From positions 1-25,751 of the IMG/VR virus record IMGVR_UViG_3300032053_000460: a stretch of 25,751 nt of DNA; one strand, 5' to 3'. Source of the DNA: a virus. The translations under genes were made by a program, and so were the position numbers. Positions 14,068 through 22,736 of the stretch are shown here, in pieces (positions within the stretch are counted from its first letter, which is position 1; every line of letters begins with the position of its first letter). Below the pieces are notes generated by a model, which was not told the DNA's origin, did not search any database, and saw only the letters and a list, made by a program, of their open reading frames with translations.

Positions 14068-16362
14068 TTACTGTATTAGCTGCACAAGCATGTCTAATAG
14101 TCTAGATTTACTTACGGTACCACCCGCATATTCCATTCCAAGCATAGTGCCTGCTGGAAAAGTAATGGCACCTGGAGCATATAACGTTTCCGTTTGTGTG
14201 GTAGTAGATTGATCTTGATGTAGCGCTAACTGAAGAAGTCCTAATAATTTAGAAATTCCATTCTGAGATGGCGTTCCAGAACAACTTTGAATTGATTGCA
14301 CTCCCAAATCAGCACCCTGTAAAACAAGATCAAATCTGGATCCTACAACAGATCCTTTAGGAATAGTAATAGTACCACTTCTACCTGAAGTTCCAGTTTC
14401 ATTAGTATATCCAACTGTCAAAACAACGTTACCAGAACCTGCCGTATATAGTGTAGTAACCTCTGCCTGTATAACTGGAACCCATTGCGGCGATGCATAT
14501 GAGCTTCCTGCTGTAAACACATTGGTATTATTATTATGCGTTCCCATATTAGTTTCTGCTACAACACGACTGACAGCAACCTCTCCTTGGAATGAAACAA
14601 ATTTAATCAAATACCCAGAATACGCCGCTGGAACAGTATATGTAGTAACTCGTTTATATGCGTTAGCCAAAATGGCACCTTCTGATTTATTGAAGTTAAT
14701 GTTAATAATTTTAGGTAGCGCCGTACCTCCGCCTGGAGTACCGAATTGAATATTAACAGGAATTCCTCCTGGAGCGCCTTGTATTGTAACTGGCTGATCT
14801 AATGCAATAGCATCTCTATTTTGAAAGAAAATACTATCTATAGAAAATGTTGTTAATGAAGCTGTTGTACCAGTATTTTGAATATATACAATTTGATTTA
14901 ATGAATTATAAGGTCCGGGTAAATGAATTTGATGACTGGCAACTTGCGTTCCATTAATAATAAATACAGTTCCCTCAGAACCTTGATCAATTTGAAAGAC
15001 ATTAGAGGCACTAGTTAAAATTCCAGACGGAATAGTTATTAAAGTTTCTTGTATACTATCACTAGCAAAACTACTACGACATTTTACTTTTGAACTATCA
15101 GTACCATCAAACACAAAACAAGCTTGCTGTTCCGGAGTTCCAATAATATCTTGAAATCCTATACAGATTGTTTGATTAACAATACGCTGACTAATAGATA
15201 ATGTAGCTAACATTGTAAATGGAAGATAGTCACCACTTCTTAATATGCTAACTATAGCTCCATTAACTGTGCTGGCTATTAAATTTACTAAAGAGCTACC
15301 AACTGTAATATTTGCGGGAGAAGCGGGAATAGATATAAACCAATCTGATGAAATAGCTGTAGATGATGCTGTAGCGCCAGTATATGCAGAGTCTAATACA
15401 AGTTGAGTATCAGAAATAACTTCACTAACTAATGCTAAAGCTGAATTGGCATGAGCGCTAATACGAATATAATTATCTGTACTAAGTTTGCTCGTAAATA
15501 AAGTTCCAGTTCCAGTTACAGAAGTAGATCCATTAGTGAAGTTAAATGTTCCAGTAAGATTGGTTAATAATGAACTTCCAGAAAAATCATCTCTAAATGA
15601 TCCCTCATCTGTAAGTATTGCGCTACGTGTAATGAGTTGTCCACTAGGATCAGAAGTTATTGGTTGAGGAATACTTACATAATTTTTTGGATCTGGAGAA
15701 TAAGCTGTAATTAAATTTGCTGCTACTCCAATATTTCCAAGTGCATCTCCACGAATTCTTTGGACATAACCATCTTGGTCTACAAGTGCAATTGGAACTG
15801 GTGCATCGGTAGCTAAAGAGCCAACTTCAGACATGCCTTCAATAGCATTTCCTGAAACATGACCGACCCAAGCAACATTAACTCCAGTCCATGAAGCGCC
15901 TGCCCCAGTTACTGTCCATGAAATCTTGACAGTATCACCATCTAACTCTTTTATATTAAGAGATTCTTTTTCAGCTATCGTATGGGTAATTCCGGTTTCT
16001 TTTAATTCAAAAACACTTGTTAAATCTACTGGATCAAGTTCTTCAACTTTAAATCTAATAGTGGGTAATGTTCCAGTGGGAGCATTCTTCAAGTTAATTA
16101 ATAAATACCATTCGCTATAACCAAGACCAGTTATAGTTGCGCTTCCGCTAGAAGTAATGGTAGCGTTATTGTGAATAATTGCTTTCCATGCATCAGCAAC
16201 AGTTTTTGTAGAGCCATTAGATGTGGTGGCTAAAAAACGCGCATTGGTTCCATCTGAACCTGCCATAAGAATAGATTTGGCAGTACTTGCAACCGTTGCA
16301 TTATTAGCAACGCCAAGTTCATATCCATCAGCATTTTCTAGAACCTTTACTGTTAACGGCAT
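14068..16362 (-). CDS. Large tail-fibre-like protein
   Basis: A 764-residue protein with an AAGGA site. The N-terminus (NADGYELGVANN, then LMAGSDGTNARFL) matches that of the next gene upstream, so the two are paralogous there. The middle holds a beta module (FNFTNGSTSVTGTGTLF; EVISDTQLVLDSAYTG) and a region resembling a concanavalin/LamG-type lectin sandwich (TICIGFQDI; GTVFIINGTQVASHQI; TFSIDSIFFQNRD). The C-terminal 200 residues form another beta domain (IININFNKSEGAILA; TMLGMEYAGGT). Composition is Ser/Thr/Ile-rich, without catalytic motifs. It has two DGYs, residues 12-14 and 197-199. A receptor-binding or fibre role is likely from architecture and neighbours. The lectin-like fold is my inference from the strand pattern. 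Confidence 0.75.
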   Translation of the reverse strand: MPLTVKVLENADGYELGVANNATVASTAKSILMAGSDGTNARFLATTSNGSTKTVADAWKAIIHNNATITSSGSATITGLGYSEWYLLINLKNAPTGTLPTIRFKVEELDPVDLTSVFELKETGITHTIAEKESLNIKELDGDTVKISWTVTGAGASWTGVNVAWVGHVSGNAIEGMSEVGSLATDAPVPIALVDQDGYVQRIRGDALGNIGVAANLITAYSPDPKNYVSIPQPITSDPSGQLITRSAILTDEGSFRDDFSGSSLLTNLTGTFNFTNGSTSVTGTGTLFTSKLSTDNYIRISAHANSALALVSEVISDTQLVLDSAYTGATASSTAISSDWFISIPASPANITVGSSLVNLIASTVNGAIVSILRSGDYLPFTMLATLSISQRIVNQTICIGFQDIIGTPEQQACFVFDGTDSSKVKCRSSFASDSIQETLITIPSGILTSASNVFQIDQGSEGTVFIINGTQVASHQIHLPGPYNSLNQIVYIQNTGTTASLTTFSIDSIFFQNRDAIALDQPVTIQGAPGGIPVNIQFGTPGGGTALPKIININFNKSEGAILANAYKRVTTYTVPAAYSGYLIKFVSFQGEVAVSRVVAETNMGTHNNNTNVFTAGSSYASPQWVPVIQAEVTTLYTAGSGNVVLTVGYTNETGTSGRSGTITIPKGSVVGSRFDLVLQGADLGVQSIQSCSGTPSQNGISKLLGLLQLALHQDQSTTTQTETLYAPGAITFPAGTMLGMEYAGGTVSKSRLLDMLVQLIQ

Positions 16363-16376
16363 TTAACTTCCTTATA

Positions 16377-17447
16377 TTATGTTAACTCTGTAACTCTTGC
16401 CGCACCATTGGCACCGGCCCACAATCCATCAAGCTGTCCAGTAAAAGCGGCTGGCACTTCAAAATATCCCTGCGCCCCAACTTTTGCAGTAAAACTAGTC
16501 GTACTTGCAGTTGCGCCTAGCTTAAGATATAACGTTTGATTAGAGTCATTATAGACTGTTGCTCCTAATCTATTAGTATTTGTAGCTAATAATGTTATGT
16601 TGGTAACAGAAGATGATACGCTAGTTACTGCGCTAGTATTGGATTTAGTTTGTGTGGATGAAACTTGTAAAATACCAGTAGTATCTGTTTTAAGCGTTCT
16701 AGCATTCGTTCCATCTGAGCCTGCCATCAAAACTGGATTGCCAGTGACTGCAGCTCCGTTAGCTGCAGCTCCGACTACAATTTGACGACCAGAAACATCA
16801 GTTAAAATATCTCTGGTATTGGTTCCATCAGAACCGCCAATTCTAACTGGACTGCCTACAACCGCCGCTCCGCTAGTTCCCAAACCGCCAACACTAGCTA
16901 ATAAGCTAGATGCAGTTGCCTGCTGAACTGTTACAGTTCCAGTAACTGGTTGACTTGTCGTCCCTGTCGGATCAGTTCTAATTGGGTTGGTCGCGGTTCC
17001 GCCAGCAACAGAACCTCCGCTTGCTGGTAATCTTATGCTGATACCTAAATTATTATCAACACCAGCGCCAGTATCTATATCAAAAACTTTAAAGGGCTGT
17101 AAATTAGTTCCATCAGTACCACCAATAAAAGTGGCTGATGCAGGTACTGCTGCACCTGTAGCACTTACGCTGGCATTGTTAGCAGTAACAGTACCAGATA
17201 CGGGAACTGCTTGACCTCCAGATACGCCTTGAATGGAAAGCACGCCACCTGCTGGTGTTCCGGCAGAACCTGCACCTACCACAATTTGACGGCCAGTCGA
17301 ATCTATTCCGATATATCTGGTATTGGTGCCGTCATAACCAGCAATTAAAAGGGCGGCACTCGTAGCAGGCAATACGGTGTTATTTTTAACAGATACTTCA
17401 TATCCGTCTGTATTGAAAATAATTGATACTGGTGAGTCTAATGACAT
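16377..17447 (-). CDS. Tail protein with repeated SDGTN modules
   Basis: A 356-residue protein with a strong AGGAG site. It is built of repeated units centred on GxDGTNxR followed by a turn such as TDVSGRQIVVGA. Four are visible (AGYDGTNTR, GGTDGTNLQ, GGSDGTNTR, AGSDGTNAR), a repeat well known in phage tail and fibre proteins. The C-terminal domain (LLATNTNRLGATVYNDS, LYLKLGATASTTSF, GLWAGANGAARVTEL) is a common phage capping domain of about 85 residues. The N-terminus has NTDGYEVSVKNN, homologous to the start of the 764-residue neighbour, so DGY is shared by descent at this one position. No enzymatic motif is present. Confidence 0.8.
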   Translation of the reverse strand: MSLDSPVSIIFNTDGYEVSVKNNTVLPATSAALLIAGYDGTNTRYIGIDSTGRQIVVGAGSAGTPAGGVLSIQGVSGGQAVPVSGTVTANNASVSATGAAVPASATFIGGTDGTNLQPFKVFDIDTGAGVDNNLGISIRLPASGGSVAGGTATNPIRTDPTGTTSQPVTGTVTVQQATASSLLASVGGLGTSGAAVVGSPVRIGGSDGTNTRDILTDVSGRQIVVGAAANGAAVTGNPVLMAGSDGTNARTLKTDTTGILQVSSTQTKSNTSAVTSVSSSVTNITLLATNTNRLGATVYNDSNQTLYLKLGATASTTSFTAKVGAQGYFEVPAAFTGQLDGLWAGANGAARVTELT

Positions 17448-17473
17448 ACTAATCTCCTAAGTGGTATGCTCTA

Positions 17474-18151
17474 TTATGGCGTTATCGTTCTAGTTCTAGA
17501 CGTTTCTAGAGGGCCAGAATAGCTTATTGTATCAGTAACTGTAGCTAATACAGTTACTCCATTAGTATCATATGACTTATATATGACTACCGAAGGCGTT
17601 TTATTTGGATTATAAGCTATTAATTTTTCAACTATCTTTTGTGTTTTAACTGGAGAAGTCCACCAAGTTATACTGGTAGGAAAAGGGTCAGCAATTGGTA
17701 AAATTTCCCTATATGTTCCTGTAGTAAATCCTTCAAATGGTCCACCAATGCCATCTGCTAAATGAATAAGTCTTCTTAAAGAATCATGATTGGTCCAAGT
17801 AGGTGGCTGACCAACCCCATGAGTCTGTAGAAAATATCCGTCTGTGCCAGGAGGCAAATCGACCCAGGCATATCCATCAAAATATAATGTGGAACCATAA
17901 GTGGCTCCCGGAATAAAAATGGTAGTTGTATTAATTGGCTGCCAAGAAGTATTGGTATCATCACGTCGATATAAAACATTAATATCGCTACGCCAAAAAA
18001 TTTCACCAGGATATGTCGGAGAGCCTGGAAAAGAAGTGCCAGATGGCATGCCAAGAACACCGCCACAAACCCTATCAAATTGCAATACGCCAGTAATGGT
18101 TCTATCTGAAGAATCATTGATGTGTATTTGGGCTATAACTAATCCTGACAT
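17474..18151 (-). CDS. Virion or tail protein with two DGY motifs
   Basis: A 225-residue protein with a GGAG site before its ATG. The N-terminal half resembles the head-needle or fibre linkers of phage tails: SPTYPGEIFWRSDINVLYRR, then TLYFDGYAWVDLPPGTDG, with two DGYs nine residues apart. The C-terminal half begins SLRRLIHLADGIGGPFEG and continues ITWWTSPVKTQKIVEK. It ends with a beta hairpin (VTVLATVTDTISYSGP) that resembles the end of the next upstream gene (AVVSTLTETFVYSS). A virion component of unknown position is the best call. There is no membrane segment or catalytic motif. Confidence 0.7.
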   Translation of the reverse strand: MSGLVIAQIHINDSSDRTITGVLQFDRVCGGVLGMPSGTSFPGSPTYPGEIFWRSDINVLYRRDDTNTSWQPINTTTIFIPGATYGSTLYFDGYAWVDLPPGTDGYFLQTHGVGQPPTWTNHDSLRRLIHLADGIGGPFEGFTTGTYREILPIADPFPTSITWWTSPVKTQKIVEKLIAYNPNKTPSVVIYKSYDTNGVTVLATVTDTISYSGPLETSRTRTITP

Positions 18152-18178
18152 TTATTCTCCAGCTAATATACTGAAATA

Positions 18179-18916
18179 TTAAGTTTTTGTACTAATGATA
18201 TTAGTAATTTTATTATGAGAAGAATATACAAAAGTTTCCGTTAGAGTGCTGACGACTGCTCCAACTGGATTATATTGTTTAATAACAACTTGATTAACGT
18301 GCTGATCACAAGTAATAATAGTATAACTAATTTGATATTCCCTTATTTTTATAGTCATAAGAGAGTTTGTCCATATAGTATAATTAATAACTTTATTTCC
18401 AGAATATGTAACTGTTGAATATCCATCTTCAGCAATATTATGAACTAAAGTATCTAATATTTCGTGCTCTACTTCAGAAATTCCTGAAGCGCTAAGTGCT
18501 ACCTCTCGAATAGCGTCCTGAACATTATGAGCAGTAATGGAAAATAATCCTGTTGGATCAAATCCTACACTTTTTGCACCAACTGGATGCATAAAATATA
18601 TTGTACCACCAGTAGATGATACTATTGATGTATTTACTGAAAAACTAGTTTCAGATATAATAGAATTAATAATAAAATAACCATCAGCTAACCCACCTGA
18701 TGTTCCGGTTAATCTAACTCTATCTCCAGCATTTGCAAGATGATCTCTACCTGTAATTAAACCTTCACCATCTGATGGTAAAACAATAGTAATTACATTT
18801 CCAATAGAGTTAGTTGATATTAAAGTTGAAGATAAATAGACGGCATATCCATCAGAAACTAATTCTGATGAATCAACAATATCTAAATCAGCTAAATCTT
18901 CTTTACGGATTACCAT
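18179..18916 (-). CDS. Virion or tail protein with three DGY motifs
   Basis: A 245-residue protein. Residues about 30-110 form a beta module shared with several genes here (VRLTGTSGGLADGYFI, then NSIISETSFSV). A motif common in phage tail proteins follows (HNVQDAIREVAL), then a C-terminal beta domain (NYTIWTNSLMTIKIREY; VSTLTETFVYSSHNKI) related to the end of the next gene. DGY occurs in VSDGYAV, LADGYFI and AEDGYST. The ATG at 18916 lacks a recognisable Shine-Dalgarno sequence. Instead an 8-bp inverted repeat overlaps the start, which is unusual in this operon. No enzymatic motif is seen. Confidence 0.7.
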   Translation of the reverse strand: MVIRKEDLADLDIVDSSELVSDGYAVYLSSTLISTNSIGNVITIVLPSDGEGLITGRDHLANAGDRVRLTGTSGGLADGYFIINSIISETSFSVNTSIVSSTGGTIYFMHPVGAKSVGFDPTGLFSITAHNVQDAIREVALSASGISEVEHEILDTLVHNIAEDGYSTVTYSGNKVINYTIWTNSLMTIKIREYQISYTIITCDQHVNQVVIKQYNPVGAVVSTLTETFVYSSHNKITNIISTKT

Positions 18917-18933
18917 TTCATATAGATATGAAA
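18916..18933 (-). promoter_or_regulatory. Inverted repeat at a start codon lacking a ribosome-binding site
   Basis: The arms TTTCATAT and ATATGAAA are perfect complements separated by two bases and end on the start codon of the gene at 18916. The stem occupies the place where a Shine-Dalgarno sequence would lie. It might control initiation or be a chance AT-rich palindrome. Confidence 0.35.
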
Positions 18934-18946
18934 ATATCGAATGAAA

Positions 18947-19375
18947 TTACTTTTTTCTACGCTTACTAGGATCTTCTCCCATAGTTTCAACAATTGCTTT
19001 TACAGAGGGATCTTCATTATCTGCCTCAACAATGCGGGCGGCTGCATCCATGGCGGCTTGTTTTTCAGCCATTTCGCCGGCGCGGTCTTCCTCTTCTCGC
19101 TTTTGCTTTTCAGCAGCGCCAATAAACCCATTTATTACGCTGTACACCATACTACTAACTTGTGAGAAAGCATGAGATTGTCCATCTGCAATAGCCGCTT
19201 GACGCCTCATGTCTTCAGCCCTTGCCACACAAGCCTGTCTTTGCTTTTCAGCTTCATTCATAACTTGAATTAATGTGGCTTCATATAAATCTTTAGAATT
19301 ATTATCTACAACTCCCAAAGACAATCCATCAACCAGCCTCTTTCTTAATTTAATTAAATCATCTGCGTATGCCAT
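18947..19375 (-). CDS. Helical, coiled-coil-type phage protein
   Basis: A 142-residue protein with GGAAGG just before its ATG. It is almost entirely helical and rich in Ala, Glu, Lys, Arg and Met. Blocks include DDLIKLRKRLVDGLSLG, a middle EAEKQRQACVARAEDMRRQA, a short hydrophobic stretch (VSSMVYSVINGFIGAA), then a charged helix KQKREEEDRAGEMAEKQ and a basic end DPSKRRKK. It could be a scaffold-like, tail-assembly or tape-measure-chaperone-type protein, but length and motifs are not diagnostic. It sits in the operon between the Cys/His protein and the DGY-rich tail genes and contains no DGY itself. Confidence 0.6.
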   Translation of the reverse strand: MAYADDLIKLRKRLVDGLSLGVVDNNSKDLYEATLIQVMNEAEKQRQACVARAEDMRRQAAIADGQSHAFSQVSSMVYSVINGFIGAAEKQKREEEDRAGEMAEKQAAMDAAARIVEADNEDPSVKAIVETMGEDPSKRRKK

Positions 19376-19378
19376 TAC

Positions 19379-19600
19379 TTACCTTCCCTTTTCTTCTTTT
19401 TTCTTTTGAGCTAATTTATTAGCAGCTATTAAACATAATTCACAAAATACTCCCGAAACACCACCTTCAATTGAAAAAAACCTCATAGGAATAGTGGTTC
19501 CATCTAATACAAATGTTTCAGGGGGAAAATGACCAGACGAGCACCACCTTCCGGCGGGCTCGTCTGTTTGCTTTATACTTAAGTCAGGCTTACCATTCAT
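19379..19600 (-). CDS. Small probable zinc-binding protein
   Basis: A 73-residue protein starting at the ATG at 19600. C20, H24, C53 and C56 (WCSSGH and FCELC) have the spacing of a small CHCC zinc site. The 28 residues between the pairs form a beta hairpin (TFVLDGTTIPMRFFSIEGG). The C-terminus is a basic/acidic helix (NKLAQKKKEEKGR). The preceding site is weak (AAGTAAG). Its stop is three bases before the next ATG, which supports cotranscription. Function is unknown; a small adaptor or nucleic-acid-binding role is possible. Confidence 0.6.
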   Translation of the reverse strand: MNGKPDLSIKQTDEPAGRWCSSGHFPPETFVLDGTTIPMRFFSIEGGVSGVFCELCLIAANKLAQKKKEEKGR

Positions 19601-19620
19601 ACTTACTTTATATCAACGTA

Positions 19621-21120
19621 TTACGCGTATACAAAATAATTTATATGATCTTGTAACTTTTGCTTCGTATAGAAGGTTACTGAGGTTGTGCTAGTTTCAG
19701 CATAATCATTTCCATCTACGATAGGACCAGGGTCTCTTAAAACACCTCTAGTATAAATAACTAGATTTTGACCATTATTAGTTGGGTCTAGAGTATATGA
19801 TAAGGCACCAGGAATTGTATGTGGTACGTTAGCCAAAATATCAGCAGGCAATCTTTCAATTATTCTAATAAAGCTGGCGGCTTCAATACAATTTGCCAAA
19901 CTTTGTAATAATTCAGTGATTGTATATCCATCTTTATTACCTATACAAGTACCGGTAAATACTCTATCACCAACTTGTGTATTAATAGTATTTAATGCTT
20001 CTGTAACAGATGGAGTTCCATCAGGTAAATCACTCCAAATATAATAATTTGATGTTGGAGTTAATGTAAGGAACGTATCACCAAGCGTCGTACCAAGAGT
20101 GATAAGAATATTGTTAATATTAGTTGCTGATTGAGAGTCTGCAAATAAACCATTAACTAAAGTAGTTCTAAATGCCGTTTCAGTTAATTGGTCTGCTCTT
20201 TCACGATAACCGTAGTAATAATCTACAGTAGTTGGTTGGTAGCCGTCCCAAGTATAAGCTGTAGAAGTGCTAATATCTGCACCCATTGCAACTTTTCTAA
20301 ATTCAACTTCAATGCTATTTGGCTCAACACCAGTAGTTCCTTGACGAGTACGTCCAAAAATTCTGTGACCAGTATAACCATCAATTAAATAATTTTCAGT
20401 TACTGGATTAATAATTTCTACATAATGAGCTTCAAGATTAGCAGCATCAAATCCGTCTACAATTGGAACACCAGTTCTATCTACAGAGTCAGCATATTGA
20501 AATGCGCTTGCAGCAGTAAGAGTAGAATAACCATCGCCAGAAACAACTGGGTCGGCACGATAAACTCTATTAACTACCCATGCATGTGCATCTAAAGTCT
20601 TGCCAGCAATATTAGTTAAGTTAGCCGGAATATTTGTAGCTGAAGTGTTAGTTGGACGAGTATAAACTGGAACAGCGCTATGGAAAGCTGCAGTTCCTTT
20701 AATTAATCTACGGTCTGTACGCGCAAAGTTAATGTCATCTTCTAATGTATATGGAGTTCTTTCGGTCCAAACAATGGCTGCGTTATTTACATCGTTAGCT
20801 ACAGCGCTTGCATTAACGATAGTTACATAACCATCATTAACATAACCGTCAATTAAGAAAGTTCCCGTATTACTTGCAGATGCTGTACCGCTTAATGTAA
20901 GGAATCTTCCCTTAGATTGCTCAGTCATGCCAGTTAAACCGGTAACATTAGCGCCATTTGCGGTTAATGTGGTTATACTTGCTAACGAACCCGTTTGACC
21001 AGAAATGGGCGCACCATAACCGTCTGGCTCATTGGATAGAGTTCTAATATCTGATTGTAACAAAGATCCAGCAATATCTAAAGCTTGGTCTAAAGCATTT
21101 TTGCGTACATAAGCTGTCAT
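19621..21120 (-). CDS. Large structural protein with seven DGY motifs
   Basis: A 499-residue protein with an AGGA site before its ATG. Residues 41-120 form the beta module shared with other genes (GRFLTLSG, NTGTFLI, IVWTER). The remaining 380 residues include TPYTLEDDINFARTDRRLIK, a Tyr-rich DYYYGYRERADQLTETAF helix region, a long middle domain, and a C-terminal end VTFYTKQKLQDHINYFVYA. It follows the short non-coding gap at 21121-21210 and probably leads the tail block. Its place just downstream of the capsid block suggests a tail, sheath-like or neck component, but no family can be named. DGY occurs seven times (EPDGYG, IDGYVNDGYV, GDGYST, IDGYTG, WDGYQP, KDGYTI), the most of any gene here. 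Confidence 0.75.
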   Translation of the reverse strand: MTAYVRKNALDQALDIAGSLLQSDIRTLSNEPDGYGAPISGQTGSLASITTLTANGANVTGLTGMTEQSKGRFLTLSGTASASNTGTFLIDGYVNDGYVTIVNASAVANDVNNAAIVWTERTPYTLEDDINFARTDRRLIKGTAAFHSAVPVYTRPTNTSATNIPANLTNIAGKTLDAHAWVVNRVYRADPVVSGDGYSTLTAASAFQYADSVDRTGVPIVDGFDAANLEAHYVEIINPVTENYLIDGYTGHRIFGRTRQGTTGVEPNSIEVEFRKVAMGADISTSTAYTWDGYQPTTVDYYYGYRERADQLTETAFRTTLVNGLFADSQSATNINNILITLGTTLGDTFLTLTPTSNYYIWSDLPDGTPSVTEALNTINTQVGDRVFTGTCIGNKDGYTITELLQSLANCIEAASFIRIIERLPADILANVPHTIPGALSYTLDPTNNGQNLVIYTRGVLRDPGPIVDGNDYAETSTTSVTFYTKQKLQDHINYFVYA

Positions 21121-21210
21121 ATGTTTTTCCTATAAATTATAGATTTAAGCTTACATCTACTGGTTAATCTTAAAAGTTCTTATCTATAATATCTGGTTAT
21201 GTATATTATA
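21121..21210 (-). promoter_or_regulatory. Intergenic gap with a candidate -10 box
   Basis: This 90-base AT-rich gap precedes the 499-residue gene. On the minus strand a perfect TATAAT (21141-21136) and an AGGA site precede the ATG, but no convincing -35 is seen. It may hold a promoter for the tail block. I see no hairpin terminator in it. Confidence 0.3.
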
Positions 21211-21894
21211 TTAAATTTTAACAACATAAGTTGCATAAAGTAAACTATGAGATACTGGAGTAAGAGAACAAAAATTTAAAGTGTCATAACCTGTTCCAGG
21301 TCCACTAGATTCTCCTATAGTATAATCTATATTTTCATATAATTCTTTACCATTATGCTCTATTGTTATATGAAAAAGATTGCCAAAATAAGATCCATTA
21401 ATAAATTTTTCTGGAGTATAAAAGGTCATATTAAGACCATTTCTTAATCCAATTAAAGGTATTTTTTCTCTCCAAGCATAATTTAATGAGCCTGGTGGAG
21501 TAGGTGGATGATTATTAGTAATGTAACCATCAATACATGCCATTGCATCATCGCTTATGTGAACACATTGAATTTGAAGACCTGGCGCTTTCTCTGGTAT
21601 AAATCCAAAATGAGTTAAAAATTCTCTCTCACAGTCGCTCCACGTTAAAAAATCAACGTCTGTAAAAATTAACTCAATATCTCCGGCTAAAAATTTATGC
21701 CAAATTTCTCCCTTAAGAAGAGAGGCTCTAATATCGCTTTCTGCTACTCCACGAATTTTTAATAAATCTCTTTCCTTTCCAAAATTAATAGGATATCGAA
21801 AAATAGAAATAGTTTTATTTCTATCTGGACAGATATTTTTAACGATAAATGATTTGCATATATTTCTATGCGGGGCGAAGGAATCCATTCCCAT
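21211..21894 (-). CDS. Uncharacterised virion-associated phage protein
   Basis: A 227-residue protein with GGAGAAG upstream of its ATG. The N-terminal 90 residues include KTISIFRYPINFGKERDLL, RGVAESDIRASLLKGEIW and IELIFTDVDFLTWSDCEREF, a pattern I associate with uncharacterised proteins of tailed phages found between capsid and tail genes. The C-terminal half is beta-rich (HITIEHNGKELYENIDYTIG, then a final TPVSHSLLYATYVV). It has five cysteines without zinc spacing and a single DGY (CIDGYITNN). It starts two bases after the previous stop, so it is coupled to the gene at 21897. A neck or head-tail connector role would fit its position but is not demonstrated. Confidence 0.65.
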   Translation of the reverse strand: MGMDSFAPHRNICKSFIVKNICPDRNKTISIFRYPINFGKERDLLKIRGVAESDIRASLLKGEIWHKFLAGDIELIFTDVDFLTWSDCEREFLTHFGFIPEKAPGLQIQCVHISDDAMACIDGYITNNHPPTPPGSLNYAWREKIPLIGLRNGLNMTFYTPEKFINGSYFGNLFHITIEHNGKELYENIDYTIGESSGPGTGYDTLNFCSLTPVSHSLLYATYVVKI

Positions 21895-21896
21895 AA

Positions 21897-22601
21897 TTAC
21901 TTCTCCACAAATTTATCTTTGATCGTGATCGTCACAGTTCGCTCAACTTCAGGATTTTCCGCAGAGGCTCTAACATTTCCAAATAATTTTTCCATCAACG
22001 TGTCATAAGTCTGCGTTGCAACATCGCCCCGTTTAATTTCTAATGCTTGATTAACATCCTTACGAATTAACTCTTCGTCCTTGGATAAAATTACCCGTTT
22101 TAAATCCTTGTCAGCTAATTTATTAAGTTCTTCGAAGCCCAAACGATATCGAACCTGCAACAGCTCTTCGATATAGTCTAAACTTCCCTGAGCGGGCTGG
22201 GCATCGGAATAATCGCCATCTTGTTGTTCGGTTCTTAATCCCTTATCAAGAGTAGATAAAAGAACGCGAGCATTGCTATCTTGCCATTCGTGCTCTTTTC
22301 CAAATTCATTTTTAAGAGATACCAATACATTTCTTAACTTAGCAAAACTTTTTAATTTTTCACCCATAGCTTGAGACAGAAATGCCTCGCTTCTTTGATA
22401 ATTTTGCAAGCCACGGCGAGGGTTATATTCAGTTTCCTGATCAATCCTGCGAGTATCAAAAGCTAATTTAGTAAATCCATTATTGGAGGCATGAGTATTA
22501 AACCCCAATTTTCTAAGCTGAATAGCAGCTTTTCTAGTAGGAATATTTTGAGTTCCGCTAGAAATCAATTGGAATAGCTCTGAAATTGTGTTTATTTTCA
22601 T
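21897..22601 (-). CDS. Uncharacterised, mostly helical phage protein
   Basis: A 234-residue charged protein starting at the ATG at 22601 (MKINTISELFQLIS). An in-frame TTG at 22607 would add two residues, and neither has a strong ribosome-binding site (GAAAG only). Blocks include RKAAIQLRKLGFNTHASN, a Gln/Arg-rich stretch, long helices (AMGEKLKSFAKLRNVLVSLK and EELNKLADKDLKRVILSKDE), and a C-terminal strand (VERTVTITIKDKFVEK). There are no cysteines and no DGY. The gene follows the capsid terminator and leads the next unit. It could be a head-completion, scaffold-like or internal core protein, but I recognise no family. Confidence 0.6.
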   Translation of the reverse strand: MKINTISELFQLISSGTQNIPTRKAAIQLRKLGFNTHASNNGFTKLAFDTRRIDQETEYNPRRGLQNYQRSEAFLSQAMGEKLKSFAKLRNVLVSLKNEFGKEHEWQDSNARVLLSTLDKGLRTEQQDGDYSDAQPAQGSLDYIEELLQVRYRLGFEELNKLADKDLKRVILSKDEELIRKDVNQALEIKRGDVATQTYDTLMEKLFGNVRASAENPEVERTVTITIKDKFVEK

Positions 22602-22684
22602 GCGCAAAATGCTTTCGGAGTGACATATCTCAAATATTATGCGAGATTATTACATTTACTAAATTATTAATATGATACAAAATG

Positions 22685-22716
22685 AAAAAGCCACTAGATT
22701 TCTCTAGTGGCTTTTC
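22685..22716 (-). terminator. Rho-independent terminator of the capsid gene
   Basis: A 13-bp perfect stem (AAAAGCCACTAGA with TCTAGTGGCTTTT, 22686-22698 and 22703-22715) closes a 4-base loop. It lies 21 bases after the capsid stop, and on the minus strand the stem is followed by a T-run. It is the strongest hairpin in this region and separates capsid transcription from the genes below 22601. Confidence 0.9.
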
Positions 22717-22736
22717 CGAAACTTACTTAGTTAGTA

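Noticed and set aside
19622-19629. TACGCGTA palindrome at the end of the 499-residue gene
   Set aside because: An 8-base palindrome overlapping the final codons and stop; expected by chance in a window this size.
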